Shown here in pieces: positions 1 to 13,400 of a stretch of DNA of 64,000 nucleotides. A program made the translations under genes and the position numbers. Position 1 is the stretch's first letter. Each line of letters starts with the position of its first letter. The stretch comes from Paragonimus westermani (Eukaryota; Platyhelminthes; Trematoda; Plagiorchiida; Troglotrematidae), in assembly GCA_008508345.1 (NCBI GenBank), contig QNGE01001706.1, forward strand, positions 26,035-90,034, written 5' to 3'. The notes beneath the pieces were generated by a model that saw only the letters and a list, made by a program, of their open reading frames with translations, was not told where the DNA came from and searched no databases.

Positions 1-306
1 ACATCTCGACACGATGTTGGAATACGGTCAAGGCCAACACTGGGTGGATGGCGGACAGCACGAGCAGCCGGACGAGCCATCGCGCAACGAAATCGGACAA
101 ACAGACGAGGAATGGCAAGCGGAAAACTCCCGATAGAAGGCGCCGATCACACACGTAAACCGGTCAGAAGTGCACACGACGTGTGAACGGAAACCGGGGG
201 GTGTTGTGGATTGGAATTATGACTCATAAACGAGGGAGCGCGCGTTGCATGTGACTGGTGATTTGGACAATAAAGATTGTGCTTTGTTGGACGCCTTCTC
301 GCTACA
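1..306 (+). mobile_element. 3' end of a Ty3/gypsy-like LTR element (probable solo or truncated LTR)
   Basis: A G-rich polypurine-like run (189-201) is followed directly by a segment starting TGTTGTGG at 202 and ending CTACA at 306, the TG...CA form of an LTR. It contains an AATAAA poly(A) signal at 269-274. All three forward frames upstream of 130 are open and rich in Arg, Ser and Gln, as in the C-terminal tail of a retroelement polyprotein, but no domain is recognisable. The body of the element would lie left of the window. The 105-bp LTR is short for the family, so the right border is uncertain. Confidence 0.45.
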
Positions 307-1338
307 GTAGTGATTTACTGATTGATTGTGCCTTGATGTCGGTGCTAATTTTAGGGTAAGGGTGATACAACAGCTGTTGAGGCTGTTACAGATAGCTGGA
401 CAATCGTCGATTGTCTTCGTTAATTACTCTGACGCTGATTCATGTTTGCACATGTTTGCTCATGTCCTTGCTTAACGTTTGTATCACTGAATCTCGTAGA
501 GAATTATTTCATCCGATGGGCAGTTTTCAGTTCTTTACATCGCAAGGTGTCTGTTGATGTGATACGAAGTCGCCTGTGAGCTGATTGCTGTCAGGTTGCC
601 CAAACCTCTACTTCAATCATAGAACCGGATCTTTTACCTACAAATCTGTGACTAATAGTCATGACCGCTGCCATTTGACCAGCTGTTGATTAGTGTGACA
701 GTTAACTCGGCTGACCGAGCTTCGATATTAATAAATTATTTTCAGGGGTATTCTACTATCCGCTGTACATTCCCGTACCTAAGTGTTTTGCGTTATGTGC
801 GCCTTCATTTTCTCGTTGATTGGTCACCTAAACCTGTAGTGCATCTAGAAATATCTTTTGACTGTCGACTTGCCCTGTTTTTGTCGGATCATTACATCCC
901 CCTTGCATGCACACGCTTAGAATTTCTCTTCAGTGTTTGCCTCAGTGTGCCCTGCTATTTCTACTTTACAGATTTTCTATCGTTGATCGGCACTTTATTG
1001 CTTCGATTCGTTTCGTTGTTTGTGTTAGTACGTCTTAACTAGTGTGACTCAAATTCACTCCGATAAATCTGGATATCTCTCTTGGGCGCACTTGCTACAC
1101 CAAGGCTTCCTATGAATCACTGTGATAAACATTCAGTCTGACCTCACATTTGCCAGTGTTAATTTCTTGCGTTCATTCTGATTCTCGGTTTGACCATATT
1201 TTTAGGCCAGGTGCGTTTTTGAACTTTTGATCAATGCACTAAGCAAATAACGGTAATCACTTACGGTGGGTCATTTACCTCCTTGTGTAGGTTTCTAACG
1301 GATATGTCAACTGTTATGCATTGTTTTCCGCATTTCAG
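307..1338. other. Intron or upstream DNA, no gene seen
   Basis: The stretch is T-rich with only short chance frames and ends in a polypyrimidine tract and the AG at 1337-1338 that opens the first visible transporter exon. No exon carrying the expected first transmembrane motif of the SLC16 family (Asp-Gly-Gly-Trp-Gly-Trp) was found, so that exon probably lies left of the window. Confidence 0.5.
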
Positions 1339-1482
1339 GTGGGTTCGTTGCCAACTTCCTTCTCGGTGGCCTGGCAAAATCCTACGGTCTGGTGATGGAG
1401 GCATTTCAAGAGGAATTCCAGTCTGGTTCCGCCTATCTTCTGTTGGCCGGTGGTCTCATCTACACTCTGATGTATTGTTTAT
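1339..1482 (+). CDS. Transporter exon 1 in window
   Basis: The exon follows TTTCAG and ends before the strong donor GTAAGT at 1483. Two bases complete a split codon from an exon outside the window and one base is left over (phase 1). It encodes GFVANFLLGGLAKSYGLVME and then the FQEEFQSGSA segment, the helix 1 to helix 2 region of SLC16 transporters. Confidence 0.9.
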
Positions 1483-4400
1483 GTAAGTAAAGTTGCCCTC
1501 CCAACTCCGCTAATCGCAATTTACATTTCAATCAACTTCGTTTACTGCGTACGTCACCATCAGCGACAGAGGTATGTTGACAGTTGATACCTGTCAGAAA
1601 AAAACGCTATGGTTTGTTAAGTATGGGGGGAGAATGTAACTGTATTCACAAAATCGTAATTTCTGAATCAAAACACTCAGTATCAAGTTACGCCCTGCAA
1701 TAGGCTGCCGAATCCGTATCCGTACGGTTTTCATCACCTCATTTTTTGGTTTCCCTAACTCTATGGCTTCCTCAGTTGAAGATTCGGTTTGCTGAATCTC
1801 GTCAGATTCAGCTTGGTCAACTGATTATTTGATACAGCACTGATAACCTGTGGCCGTGGGTTCCGATCCGTAGTTGGTGGTCGTCTCCTGGGACAAAGGC
1901 TTCGTGGTCCACTACCTTCGGGTTGGAGGCATTTGGGGGTAGATGATGTCCACTGAAATTACGTTCTATGAACGGTGACGCCGCTTGTTCACTTTTTCTG
2001 CACAGCAAAGTAGGGCAATGAATCCTGTAAATAAATGGTTTTATGATCGCTGCCTTGTCATCATATGATAGTCAATTATTTGCAAGTGATTGTAGGTTGT
2101 AGGTGTTATCAATTCGACCTTTCGGCACACTGAGGGTTCTTTCTCGTTAAATCCTTCCCCTTTCTAATCACCGAGGCTCTGTCACTGCGATCCAGTAAAT
2201 TGTTGTTTCGATACACTTTGGTAAACTTCAGTTTCATTAACTTCCAGCAGTGCACTGGTGGTTTCCAGTATGTTGTGTTTTGCTTAGGTTATGAGTTCGG
2301 AACATATATTTGTTCAGTTTTTCATGTGAACCGCCCGTATCACTCCTCGTTGTCCACGTCAACCCAGTGCTGTAACGTGTACGCTGTTTTTATCGACTCA
2401 TTTGTCTCCCTATTTCCTTCTGTTTGCCTTGAGTGACAAAAGTTTCTCTCTGTTGAGTTCCATACAACCCGAGTGTTTGTTCGTTCGTTTGTTGGTACTA
2501 GTGTTCAACCCACTACTGTCTTTTGTTCCGTATTTGATATCTACATGTGGTCTGGCCAGGTTATTGTCACGGACTCTGACCAATATGCCGGACCATCCGC
2601 GATCGAGCCAAGTCAGTCGATGTGTGCTGGTGATGGCAATCATGGTGAGGTGCATGCTAGTTTCTGCACGACAACGAGTGATCAGTTTGTCAACAAATCA
2701 ATCTGAGCATGGTGCACACGCTACTCATCACAATGTTCTTTCCGGTTCTGTTCCGAATCCGTTTTGTCTACGTATGTGTATATGCGCGGATGCGTTGACA
2801 GCACACATGCTAACTCATTGCTCGTTGTCCATATATAAAAAACTTATGGATCACTGTTCATAATTTATTTGACTAGTGCGCCCCTCGTGCCTTACCCAAT
2901 ATTTCATGGTTGTGGGCTCGTCCCTGAATGCTACCGTTCCGTTCAGGCGGGGCTGTTCAAAAATCCTATGTTCAATCTACTCGTCGTGTTAACTTCTTGC
3001 AAGTGTTCTGTGGTTTTGCAGATGTTGGCATCAGACTTTCGGTTGTATTCGTTTCCGGAAGCCGATTGTTCAATAATCGTTGTTGAGGTGCCCTGGGCTA
3101 AATTTGGGTGCACATGGTTCGGTTCACACGTTCCGTCTTTTCCTGACACTCCCAGCGTCTGTTTGAAACGGTTCTCCACAGGCTCCTCAATCACGGCGCT
3201 CGCCACATATTTATACGGTTTCATCGGTACTATAGCTGTCTGCGTTAGTTAGTTCCCTGAAGTTCGCAGTGTGCACTTGCTGCCCCTGAACGTTGCAAGC
3301 GTCTAAGGTCACAGTGTTTCAGTCGACTTGGTCTAGTACTGTACGTTCTCGCAAACGGAATTCTACGCTCTAACGTGAAGGTCATATTTAGTTGGTATCT
3401 CAATAACGGTCTGTGCCATCTTTATTTACCTAGAAATCCAGAAGAAAAACCTGTTGGCAAACATTTGCCTTTGGAATGTCGTCGTCTACTCTTTATCTGT
3501 TTTCACGAGAGTAGAATCAGATGTATGGTTGTCGTCGAACCAATCCGGTCTTTGGTGATCGGTTTTCCTTGGTGGTGTTTTGCGTTAGTTTGCTTCCTAG
3601 GGTGGAAACACATGTTATTGTGTGTAAGGGATGGGGGAGCATCATTGGTACAGGTGTCGACTGCACACTGGAAAGTCGTTCTCGTTGTCAGATTTTCCAA
3701 GAGTGGATTGTTCCCTTCCTGTCAGTTCTTCTGCGTCAACGGAGCTTACGATTTTTAACGTACTGCTTGGTGTTCAATTCGTAATTCCTCCGCATCGCCC
3801 TTATTGCCATGCGGCTATGTTGTATGGTCGAAAACGTGCGCCATCGACTGACTTGGTGATCACCTACTGCAAAACAAACACTCCTAAGACCTTTCGTTGA
3901 ACTAATGACGTAATTGAATGTATAACGGATGCCTGCTCCCCTTAGCTTACTTTGAGTCGCAGGCTACTTTTCTCGCAGTGCAGTCAAGTCTAGGTGCGCA
4001 TCGAATGACTGACCAAAGTCACGGTCAGTGGTTAAGTTATGGGATTCGTCACGTTATACATGCCACCAGGTGACCCATTTGGGTCCCCTTCTTATTCTAA
4101 CAGCACCTCTCGGTAATCAAGTGATGTGCTTAGCGAGGTGTCGTGGGAATTAGTGCATCGATCAGTCATGGTCAAGAGCAAACTACTCGTTTTTGTGTTA
4201 TTAGTGGACACAACCCAATACGACAGTAGATTCTGCAGCGCACTTTGAATGAATAAAGCTAACTGGTCCCTGTGGGTCACAGTGTTTCTCGTCAGTCTTT
4301 TCGTTGGATCGCCGTAAAACACATTCTGTTGGCGGTGCATTGGATCCAACCTTCGAGTTCACTGCGTTCTCGCATGCCGAGCTCAAACAGTTCGCAAATT

Positions 4401-7400
4401 TTGAGTGTGCAGCTGAACAAAACTTCTTGGTTGGTCATCACAGCTATCGGATCTTAATCCACTTGAGCATATGTGAGGCTTCACTAGACGTACAGTAGTT
4501 TGGGTGGTGGAACACAACAATATTTGACATCCGTATCGCGATAGATATCGTATGTGCTAAAAAAGAAACATCAGCTAGCGGTCGCCACCGAATTGCTCAC
4601 TAACAGCTGGCCGTATGTCTGTTTCAGCTATCTTTCTCGTTCATGGGTGTGCAATTCGTTTGCGAACTGTACAAAACTACCTTCTCCTTGACCGAGTATC
4701 ATCAAATGTCCAGGATCCTCGCTATTACGCCACCATTTTTTCATTATGCTTGCCATCAACTGAAGGTTTTTGTCACGGTCATTTGACAGATGAAATGAAT
4801 CTTTTATCGAAGAGGCTGATTCACCTAAACGGGGTTGGCTGGACTATGCATGGCTGGAACGATTCGGCCACGCATGGTATTCCTGAATATCTTCGTTTTA
4901 ACTTAGGACTGCTCTGCAGTTTATCTAGGTTAAATTTAGATCCGGGGTTAATCCTACTGGGTATTTTTGAAAGCCATAATTAATTGGTGGTTATATCGCA
5001 TAATTATCTCTTTCATCGATCACTTTTTCACGTATTTACTCTTGCAGTTGAAATGTCATTGACAGATATATCAGATTATTAACTGGCCTGTATTATTTAC
5101 CTGTTGGTGGTTAAGTGACGGGGGAGTAGACCGGTTTCCGACTCCCCCTCCACGGTGGGAAATCGTTATGTTTTGAGACCTGTATACTTTCGAATTGGTT
5201 TTCTACTACGCAGTCGATCTTACCTTCCTCACTAAGTCCTCCTCTTTTGAGATGCCTTGATTGGGCTGACCTAGAGGGCTGTGCTTGTCCTGGCTTCGGT
5301 CATATTGGGTCAGTCTGTAAGCTTTTACACAGCACAACCTGTTCACCATAATATTGTTTATGAAGTTGCTTGTGAGCTGGATGCTATCGAACTGCCCAAG
5401 CTTAAACAGCAGAAGCGGTCGAGGTAACAACGTCTGGAATCCGTCACTGTGTGATTTACAACTAAGCTACCAAGGGAAAGCGGTGTGACGAACTGCACCT
5501 ACATTTTGGAGTTGTATATCACGCCGCATTGAAGTGTCCTAACATTGCGTGACTGCTCCATAAGTCTTATTGTCTGTGTCAATGACTGACGCTGCCGTTC
5601 GTCATCACACATTTCCCAAAACTTTGGTACGTGCCCAGTTATTCAAATAACACGTATATGTTGCACTAGCTAGTCGGTGTACGTTGTGTATCAGCTGAGC
5701 GTGCACAGTATCGGACATTATTCACCGAAACCATCATGGTCAGATAGCGACGTAGTCACGACTTTGTTAAGGTGTCCTCTAACAACTTGGGGACTTCGTA
5801 ATCATTCAAGTTGCTGTTTAGACACACTATCTGACATAGCAAAGCACCTCAGTCAATGGCGTACTCTCATCTATGCCATTGCTGAGTCTTCCATTTAATT
5901 TTGTTTTACCTCGTTTTTCTTTTGTTTCCTTTTTCTTTTGTTGGCATTTTTATTCTAGAATATTCTGCGCCAGTGTTGCGATGAACAACGGCGGGAACCA
6001 CAGTACCATCTGGCCAGGCTCATGGCCGCTTATGTATGTATTTGTTTGCATGTTTTGGCGGGAAATGCAAATTTATTCAGATGCTCTGTATGTTCAGTCG
6101 GAAGACCAGTTACAGATCAGGTCAATGGATCACTTTCCCAAGTGTTTAGAGTGAAATTTTCAGATTTTACAACGCGTGCTGTTTGTTGTCATGTGGCTGG
6201 TCAAGCCACTTGTAGGCCGGTAATCTTCAGGCTGCTCAAACCCAGACAGACAGATTTGGGTGCTCGCTAGTCGATGCCCATCACACTGAGCCATCAAGGC
6301 TACTTCCTGTAGTGAGTTTATCGCCGAAAAAGTTACTCAAGCGTTACAATATCACATATGCGTACAACATAACTTTGCTTAGGCCCTAAGCACTAACGTG
6401 CACATCGTTGACACATTATGCTCGTGGACCTGATTGGTCTGTGTTTGCTACGGTCCGCTGCTCCTAATTAGAAATACCTCTGTTGCTTGAGAAATCTGCT
6501 ATCTCGTCTTTGTTATCACGGACACCTCGCTTGATGTTTATCATGCCACATGCCCGACGTCATCTAACGACAACACTTGTCACATCCTGTAAATTCCCTT
6601 ATTTATAACGTCGAGGTAGTGTTCAGTTGTGCATTAACTGTTGTGTGTGCTGTGCTCATGTGATGGTACATGACTTGTAGGCGTCTGTTCGCCGGGATAA
6701 TGTGGATGTTGTACATATTAGATTGGGATGTTCACCGCCAGTTGTTCTACGACGTGAATAGTGTGGTCCATCATTATGCATATTGAAAAGCTTCCAATTC
6801 ACGGTCATTTCGACCAGTCCGACGTACTTCAGGCGTGCATTCTGCGTACCTTTGATGACTCCACGATTTATCTAAGTCATTAACCTCTGAGGAAATTCTC
6901 AAAATGGTGGGAAAATGATTTTGTCTTCACTTACAGGTGTGAAACCCCGACCGTTTTGCTAAGTACAGTCAATAGGTCTCACTATGCTGGTCACTCTTGA
7001 ACATGTTGTACACTAAATACTTTTAAGGCAACAGCTATTCATCTTCCTTACTGACTCTTTTCATACGCCATATTTCACTTTATTTGCTACCCATCTTTCT
7101 TACCATCAGCACTCGTAAATCACTACATTTCACAACGCTATGGCAGCCGTCCTGTGGTTGTAGCCGGTGCTCTGGGATCATGTATCAGCCTCCTGGTCGC
7201 AGCGTTCTCACCCAACCTGGCGCTGTGGGTTGTGGCTGTCGGTGTTGGTGTAGGTGGGTTCGGATTGAAGTGGCATTTTTTATACACAACTATTATATGT
7301 TCAGATCTCTCTGTGGACTCACCGGTATCATCTATTTCTTTCGTAACCTATTAAGAGTGCGGAGTAAATGTAAACTTAAGAGCACAATTCTGAAATCAGA

Positions 7401-10400
7401 TTTGACGTATGTTATGTCATTCATAAGGTATGCGTTTAATATTCATCTGAATAACTGCCCACGTCTTCACGTGGCACTTATTGTCGCTTAATGTCGCTTA
7501 ATGCTGTTTCCGCAGTTCTTATCAATTTAGAGGTTGGTAGCGGGCGCATGCGCTATCGGTAGATCAATGTCTTTTGTCTTGTTTTGTCATACCGTTATTC
7601 GTGAATCGTGCACAATCGGTTGGGGTATACAATAGTTAATCGTGACTTTCGCTCGAAGTTTCGGTGGTCACTGACACGATATGATCATTTTTGTTCTGCG
7701 CAGCGGTTCATCAACATCGTGCAGGGTTGTGGTAAATGTTTGACTTCACATATTTGGCACGATCATCCAAACCATTTTCAGAGCTTTGCTCGTATGGAGC
7801 CAAACGCCTACAACGTATACCGAAATAATAATGATGCGTTATACTGACGTTTTTTGCCTAACATCGGTTTACACATACTGCTACGCAATAGACTGTGTTG
7901 AAAGCACATTAGGGGAGGCCATGGTCAAATTAGCATTCCTGTCCGTCTTCTGGTGTTCTGGTCGGCCTAATTTTCTTTCTGTCATATACATATAAGTTAG
8001 GGTACCCAACTGTGAATATCCTCGCCCGGACAAGCTGAGATTCGCACTCCCATAAGGAATTAGTTTGCACGCATATAAAGTGCACTTGCTCGACAGTGAA
8101 CAGACTTACGTCCTTCCTTCGTCCTTAGTGAAAGGGTATCACGTGCCGTCTTTATCTTTGAAATGTAACTGTATATCTCCTCGTCCATTTTTTGCTTTCA
8201 CGTGACATATCAGCTTATTTTCCGTTGTATACGAACGCATTGTGCCATCTTGTGAATCACATGCAACAAATGTTTGGAGGTCTAGACAGTGCATGCCAGT
8301 CAAGGTCAACCTGATTTGGCAGTCGATCTAGTTTGTTTGTCTTTGTGATTGCTTTTATGGCCTCAGGGTTCCCACGCTTGTGGATTTGAGCCATTTATTC
8401 TTTCATACTTTTATGGGCGTGTTTATTTGCCCCAGCTGCTATCCCCTTCTGTTTTACTTCAGGTGCTTCGTTGTCCTGCATCTACTTCACCGTCTTCTCC
8501 GTCGTTGGGCGTTGTTTTCGACGCTATTTGGGCCTGGCAAACGGGATCAGTGTGGCCGGAGTCAGTGTGGGGCAAATGGCTTTTCCTTCACTTCTAACCT
8601 ATCTGAACGAAGTGTATGGCACAAGAGGCGGCACTGTTATCATGAGTGCCATATGTCTGCATCTGCTCATTACCGCAGCTCTCATGCCGCGGTACATTGT
8701 AGATCCGGACGATCCGAAGACGTTTCCAATACCGAAGGGAAAGAAGTCTAAAGCCTTGGCAGTTGAGCGTAATGCAAACCGACTTCGTCGTCGACTGCTT
8801 CGTAAAGCCAGACGTTCTGTTGATGACGCGGAACTGACTGCTGATTCTACTCTAGTCTCAATGGATGCAGTGAATGTGGAAAAAACTAAGGGAGAGGGTT
8901 TTGATCATTTGTACACTGAAATCTTAGACAAACAACAGTAAGTGACCAGAAAAATTCCTTCCATATCACGGTTCACACTCGTGTTTGGCACTTATGACCT
9001 CAATCCTACACCAAAGCGAATCTCTTGTTATACGGCGTACGATATTTTATGGTAGCAGTTTTGACGTCGTTCGTCTACCCTTGATAGTGGATCAGTGCCT
9101 TAATTTACTCAGTTTTAGACGGTCTGGTATCGTCTAGTCTTCATGCCACCCGTTTCGTCGTTGCAAACAGCAATACACCAGTGGTTCATATTGTGGTTTA
9201 TCTATCATACATCCATAAAGAAAAGACGGAACCCTAACTAGTAAGCAAAAAAGTAGGCATGGAGCCGATGTCTAACCTCAAATACACAACATCAAGGCCT
9301 CTGCGCCTTGCGTACAAACAACCGAACAAGACAGCCTTCCTGTTACATTGCAGAGGACATCACCGAATACACTTACACGCTCTAGCTGCATGCCGTCATG
9401 AGGGTCAAGTACTGTGGGGTTTTAACTAGTTGTGAATATTTGCACATTTTTAAAAATGTTCACACGCATAAATCACACTTATTTCACAATCTAACAAAGT
9501 TGTATCATCAATACTTTGCTAGCCTCCAACAATGTTTTTGTCATTAAATTTTCCGGTAGAGCATCGTTTTGGTTCAGGATTTGAACGGCTGCTTCTTGTT
9601 CTTCAGTCTGATGTGCTTACGTTGAATTTTTCAGCTGTATGATAAAGGCCCTATTGACCATGGTGATCGTAGTCTAATACCGTCATAGCCCATCGTGCCT
9701 TATGTGGATAACGTATCGATCAGTGTGAACAAATCACGATTTTTTATCGTCAGTACACGTCTGAAGAGAGACTGAATGTTAGCTCGGGGCAATCAACCAG
9801 ATATAGTTGATGGAGTGAATTAATAAACAAAACAGGAGAACAACGTAGATCATGGTGAACAACGGTAACAAGTTAGAAAAGACTGTGTACGATTTTGCGA
9901 ATTCTTTATGGATCATCGTGTTTTATTTTTGAGAAAAATTTATATAAAAACAGCCAAAGGCAGCTACATTACCATGGATAACAGTATCCCCGCCACTGAC
10001 TAAGGCTCGTAGACATACCCTTTAGCTTCTGTAGCTGACGATCTTAGGCATCTTTTGTACGCCAGCGGGGAAACCAGATGGGGCCAACAGAAGTCAAACT
10101 TGATGCCAAGTTATCTTTACCTCTAATCTAACCTATGGCCGCTCGCCCTGTTATTTTTCCCTACCATCCCCTCAGTGCGCATTAAAGGCGCGATGGGGTT
10201 AGGTAAACATGCGTAACACTTGTGTAAGCCGAAGGTGTTTGTTATTGGCAAACCTTTCTGTGCTTCATCATTGCTTGCGTAGACAATGCTCATCAGGTTA
10301 CGGCTTTCAAAAACGGAGCGTGCAGACATTAACGCCGGAAGGCAGTTGTGCTCTCATAACTGTAGGGCTGCACCATACTTACTGTCGCATCTTATATTCT

Positions 10401-13400
10401 GTCCCTTGAAAGGTGGTCGATTTCGTTGGTATTAGTGGTGCTTAAGGTTGGCAAAGGTCAACCCAGCTTCAGCGGCGCGGAAGGGGTTCTCGTCTCGAAT
10501 ACCATCACCATCTATGGTGCAAAACTCTCGACTATACCCACGCCGTCACCATTTAAATTGAATGTATGAATTAGTCACTGGCACTCTTGACGAACACAGT
10601 TCACACCCCACCCTGCCGTCTTAATCACTATGCGATCTAGTGCTTCATGGACTGTGTACGCAACGTCACCATACGAGACGATATCATCAGCATTTTCTAA
10701 TCCTACGATTTTACTTCATTGGACTAGTTAACAGGTCACCTCAATAGTCAAGGGCGAAGCCAAAGTAACTACTCAAACCTCTTCGATGGACCATATCACC
10801 AAACCTTACATGCGCTGATGATGTCACTTGGTTTAGCAGTAAAACGTTTGTTCTCCAGCCCTCGTACTGACCGACCGTGTGGATACCGAATGTGTCAGCT
10901 TATCTAGACTCATATTGGGACATGTTGTGGACCAGATTCCGCAATCTACTGTCACACTGATAGTCGCTGTCTGCCGTTTACCACTGTCGTGCTGTGGCCA
11001 CACCGCAGCAGACCCAAGGAGCACGATCAGAGGTAAACGGTAAGATGTATTATTCAGCTTCAGCAGCAGCTCGTTTGGTACTATGGAACTTCATGGGTCA
11101 CGTATCTGGTTGCGTCAAATTGCCTCGATCTATGGTAGTGATGTCATTGGTGTGTGCACCGGACCCCCATTTCGCTACGTTTCGCTCTGTAGGCAATTGC
11201 TTTGCTTCGCTTATTTTTCACTCTCATTATGCTAAACATGTGGGTCACAAAGTGCTTCTTCTCACAGTAGACTGGAGCCTTCAAGAAGCCCAAACTTGGT
11301 GGTTGCTAATATATTTGGCTACCTATGGGCTGTTTTTTGATTTCTTTTTGTATCTATGTTCCGTACATCACATTCAAGGTATTTTAAAAGTAGACAACTT
11401 GCCAAAATGTGTTATTGTATGTCCTGATGAGTCTTAAATGGTATTACTTTATCCTACAGTGGTACCTACCCCGGGCATTGACGGTGGTGATAAAATACCC
11501 TGAGTTGTTTCATGCGACTTACTCGTGGTTGTTTCAGTTGTACACACTACAGATATTATTTCAGAGCTCTGTGTGCATTAACTATTGAGTAGAAGTAAAA
11601 CCATATTGTTCTGTTCAAAGACGTACATGTTATATCTGCACTATACCCAAACGAATGTTGTTCTAAGCTCGAAATTTGACATCGTTACTATCGTTCTTTC
11701 GTGTTCACACAGGGATGAAAGATCAACTGTCAGTTGTGATACACTCTTAGGTTCAAGTGGTTAGGTATTAAGAGTGAATCTACCGTTTGCCACTTCGTGC
11801 ACTCTCCACCAACAACCCAGCTTATTTGCCTGAGAAGCGAGGTGGTCAGTGGATAGTCTGGAAAAGCGGAATGAAGACTGTAGATTGTAGATCATGTTCG
11901 TCTTCTTGGTTGGGGACATCGTCTTTGGCCTGAGGTATGTGGAACAGTGAGGTCGCATAAGAAATGTCCACATGTTTGTTTTCTTGTTTGCAAAGTGTCT
12001 GCTCGGTTGGTTTCTAATACCAAGGTATTCCACTGATGGCCATACATACACATGTTGAAGCATTCACAGTCAGAATGCTGATAATTCATAGTTATGGTAA
12101 GCGGATTGCGTAGTTCTGTGAGGATTTATGATTATTCAGTTGTGTATGGGATTGTTGAGGGGACTGTAGGTGTATATTGTACATTCCGGTGTCGACTTTC
12201 ATGGGACCTTTTGGAATGCTCATATTGACTGCTTTTTCAGCCATGGCTAACTAATCAGTCTGATCTCTGCATAAATACATGGCACCTGCTTCAAAACTTG
12301 GCTGAAATGCGAAATTCTTGCCTCAACTCCCCGTTTATTGCACTTGATGTGAAGTCCGCCCATTACTGTTCTACGACGTGATAGATCGTATGTTGTTCGG
12401 GTCTACTAGGCCGTTCAAAACTAGACTAGAAGAGTCGTGATAACCGTGGCCAAAATTCATTGCCCTACGCTTGATAGTTGCCATCGTCATCGCTGGGCCG
12501 GCACAAGCCTACTTGTTGTGTGCGACAGGGGGCCCTGTTCTAACCATCTAATTGCGATGCTATCCATACATCATACGATTTACATTCTAGGTTGTGCATG
12601 TGAAATCGCTGACTGAACTTACTTGATGACGATCTGAAAAAAGCGTTGTGGACGTCTGGCAATACTTGTTCCAGTTACAAACACATCCTACGGAGTCCAT
12701 CTTCCAGTTGTATGTTCCGACCGATTTACATAGTGTTGGTTATCATTTCCGTGCTGGCTGCTTTGGTTCATCAGTTTGTTTACAACATGGTTTATATTTC
12801 CCGACTTCGCCACTACAGGTGATGTATCGCTGTAAAACGTACTCCGAAGAAACATCTATGAAACCTTTTCATAATACGTGAAGTGAGCCATATATTTTTT
12901 GGAACCAAACATGAAATATTGCAGGTGGGGATAGTGAAAAATGCAAGTAAATTCAGTTAGCAGTAATTTGAAATGATGGTTGGGAACAGTGGTGGTGTTG
13001 TTTGTAGCTCGGGTTGATGGTTTTGGTATTGATATGTTCGCCGAGCTTGGCATTTAGGTTGCAAACGTTTTATAACCAGGTGAGGTGACATCAGTGCGTA
13101 AGTGTTTCAGCGTATGTTTGAAAAAGTGGGAAACTGAAACGGGGAGTGAGAAACCTCTCTATATGACAGCACGGCTACTCATCCGATATGGATGGCCCAG
13201 TGTACTTTTTTGTTAATCGAAGCTACCAGGTTTCTCTCTGGTTCCTGCATTGCATCACTTTCTTTGTTTTGAGCTGAGATCAGTCAATTAGTGTATTGAT
13301 TAAGGGAAGAGGAGCTAAGTTTTGACGACGTTGGACATGCTGATTCTTGCGAGTTTTGGAATGGAAGTACTTTTTGGATGCGCCGACATGTTTATTCGTG

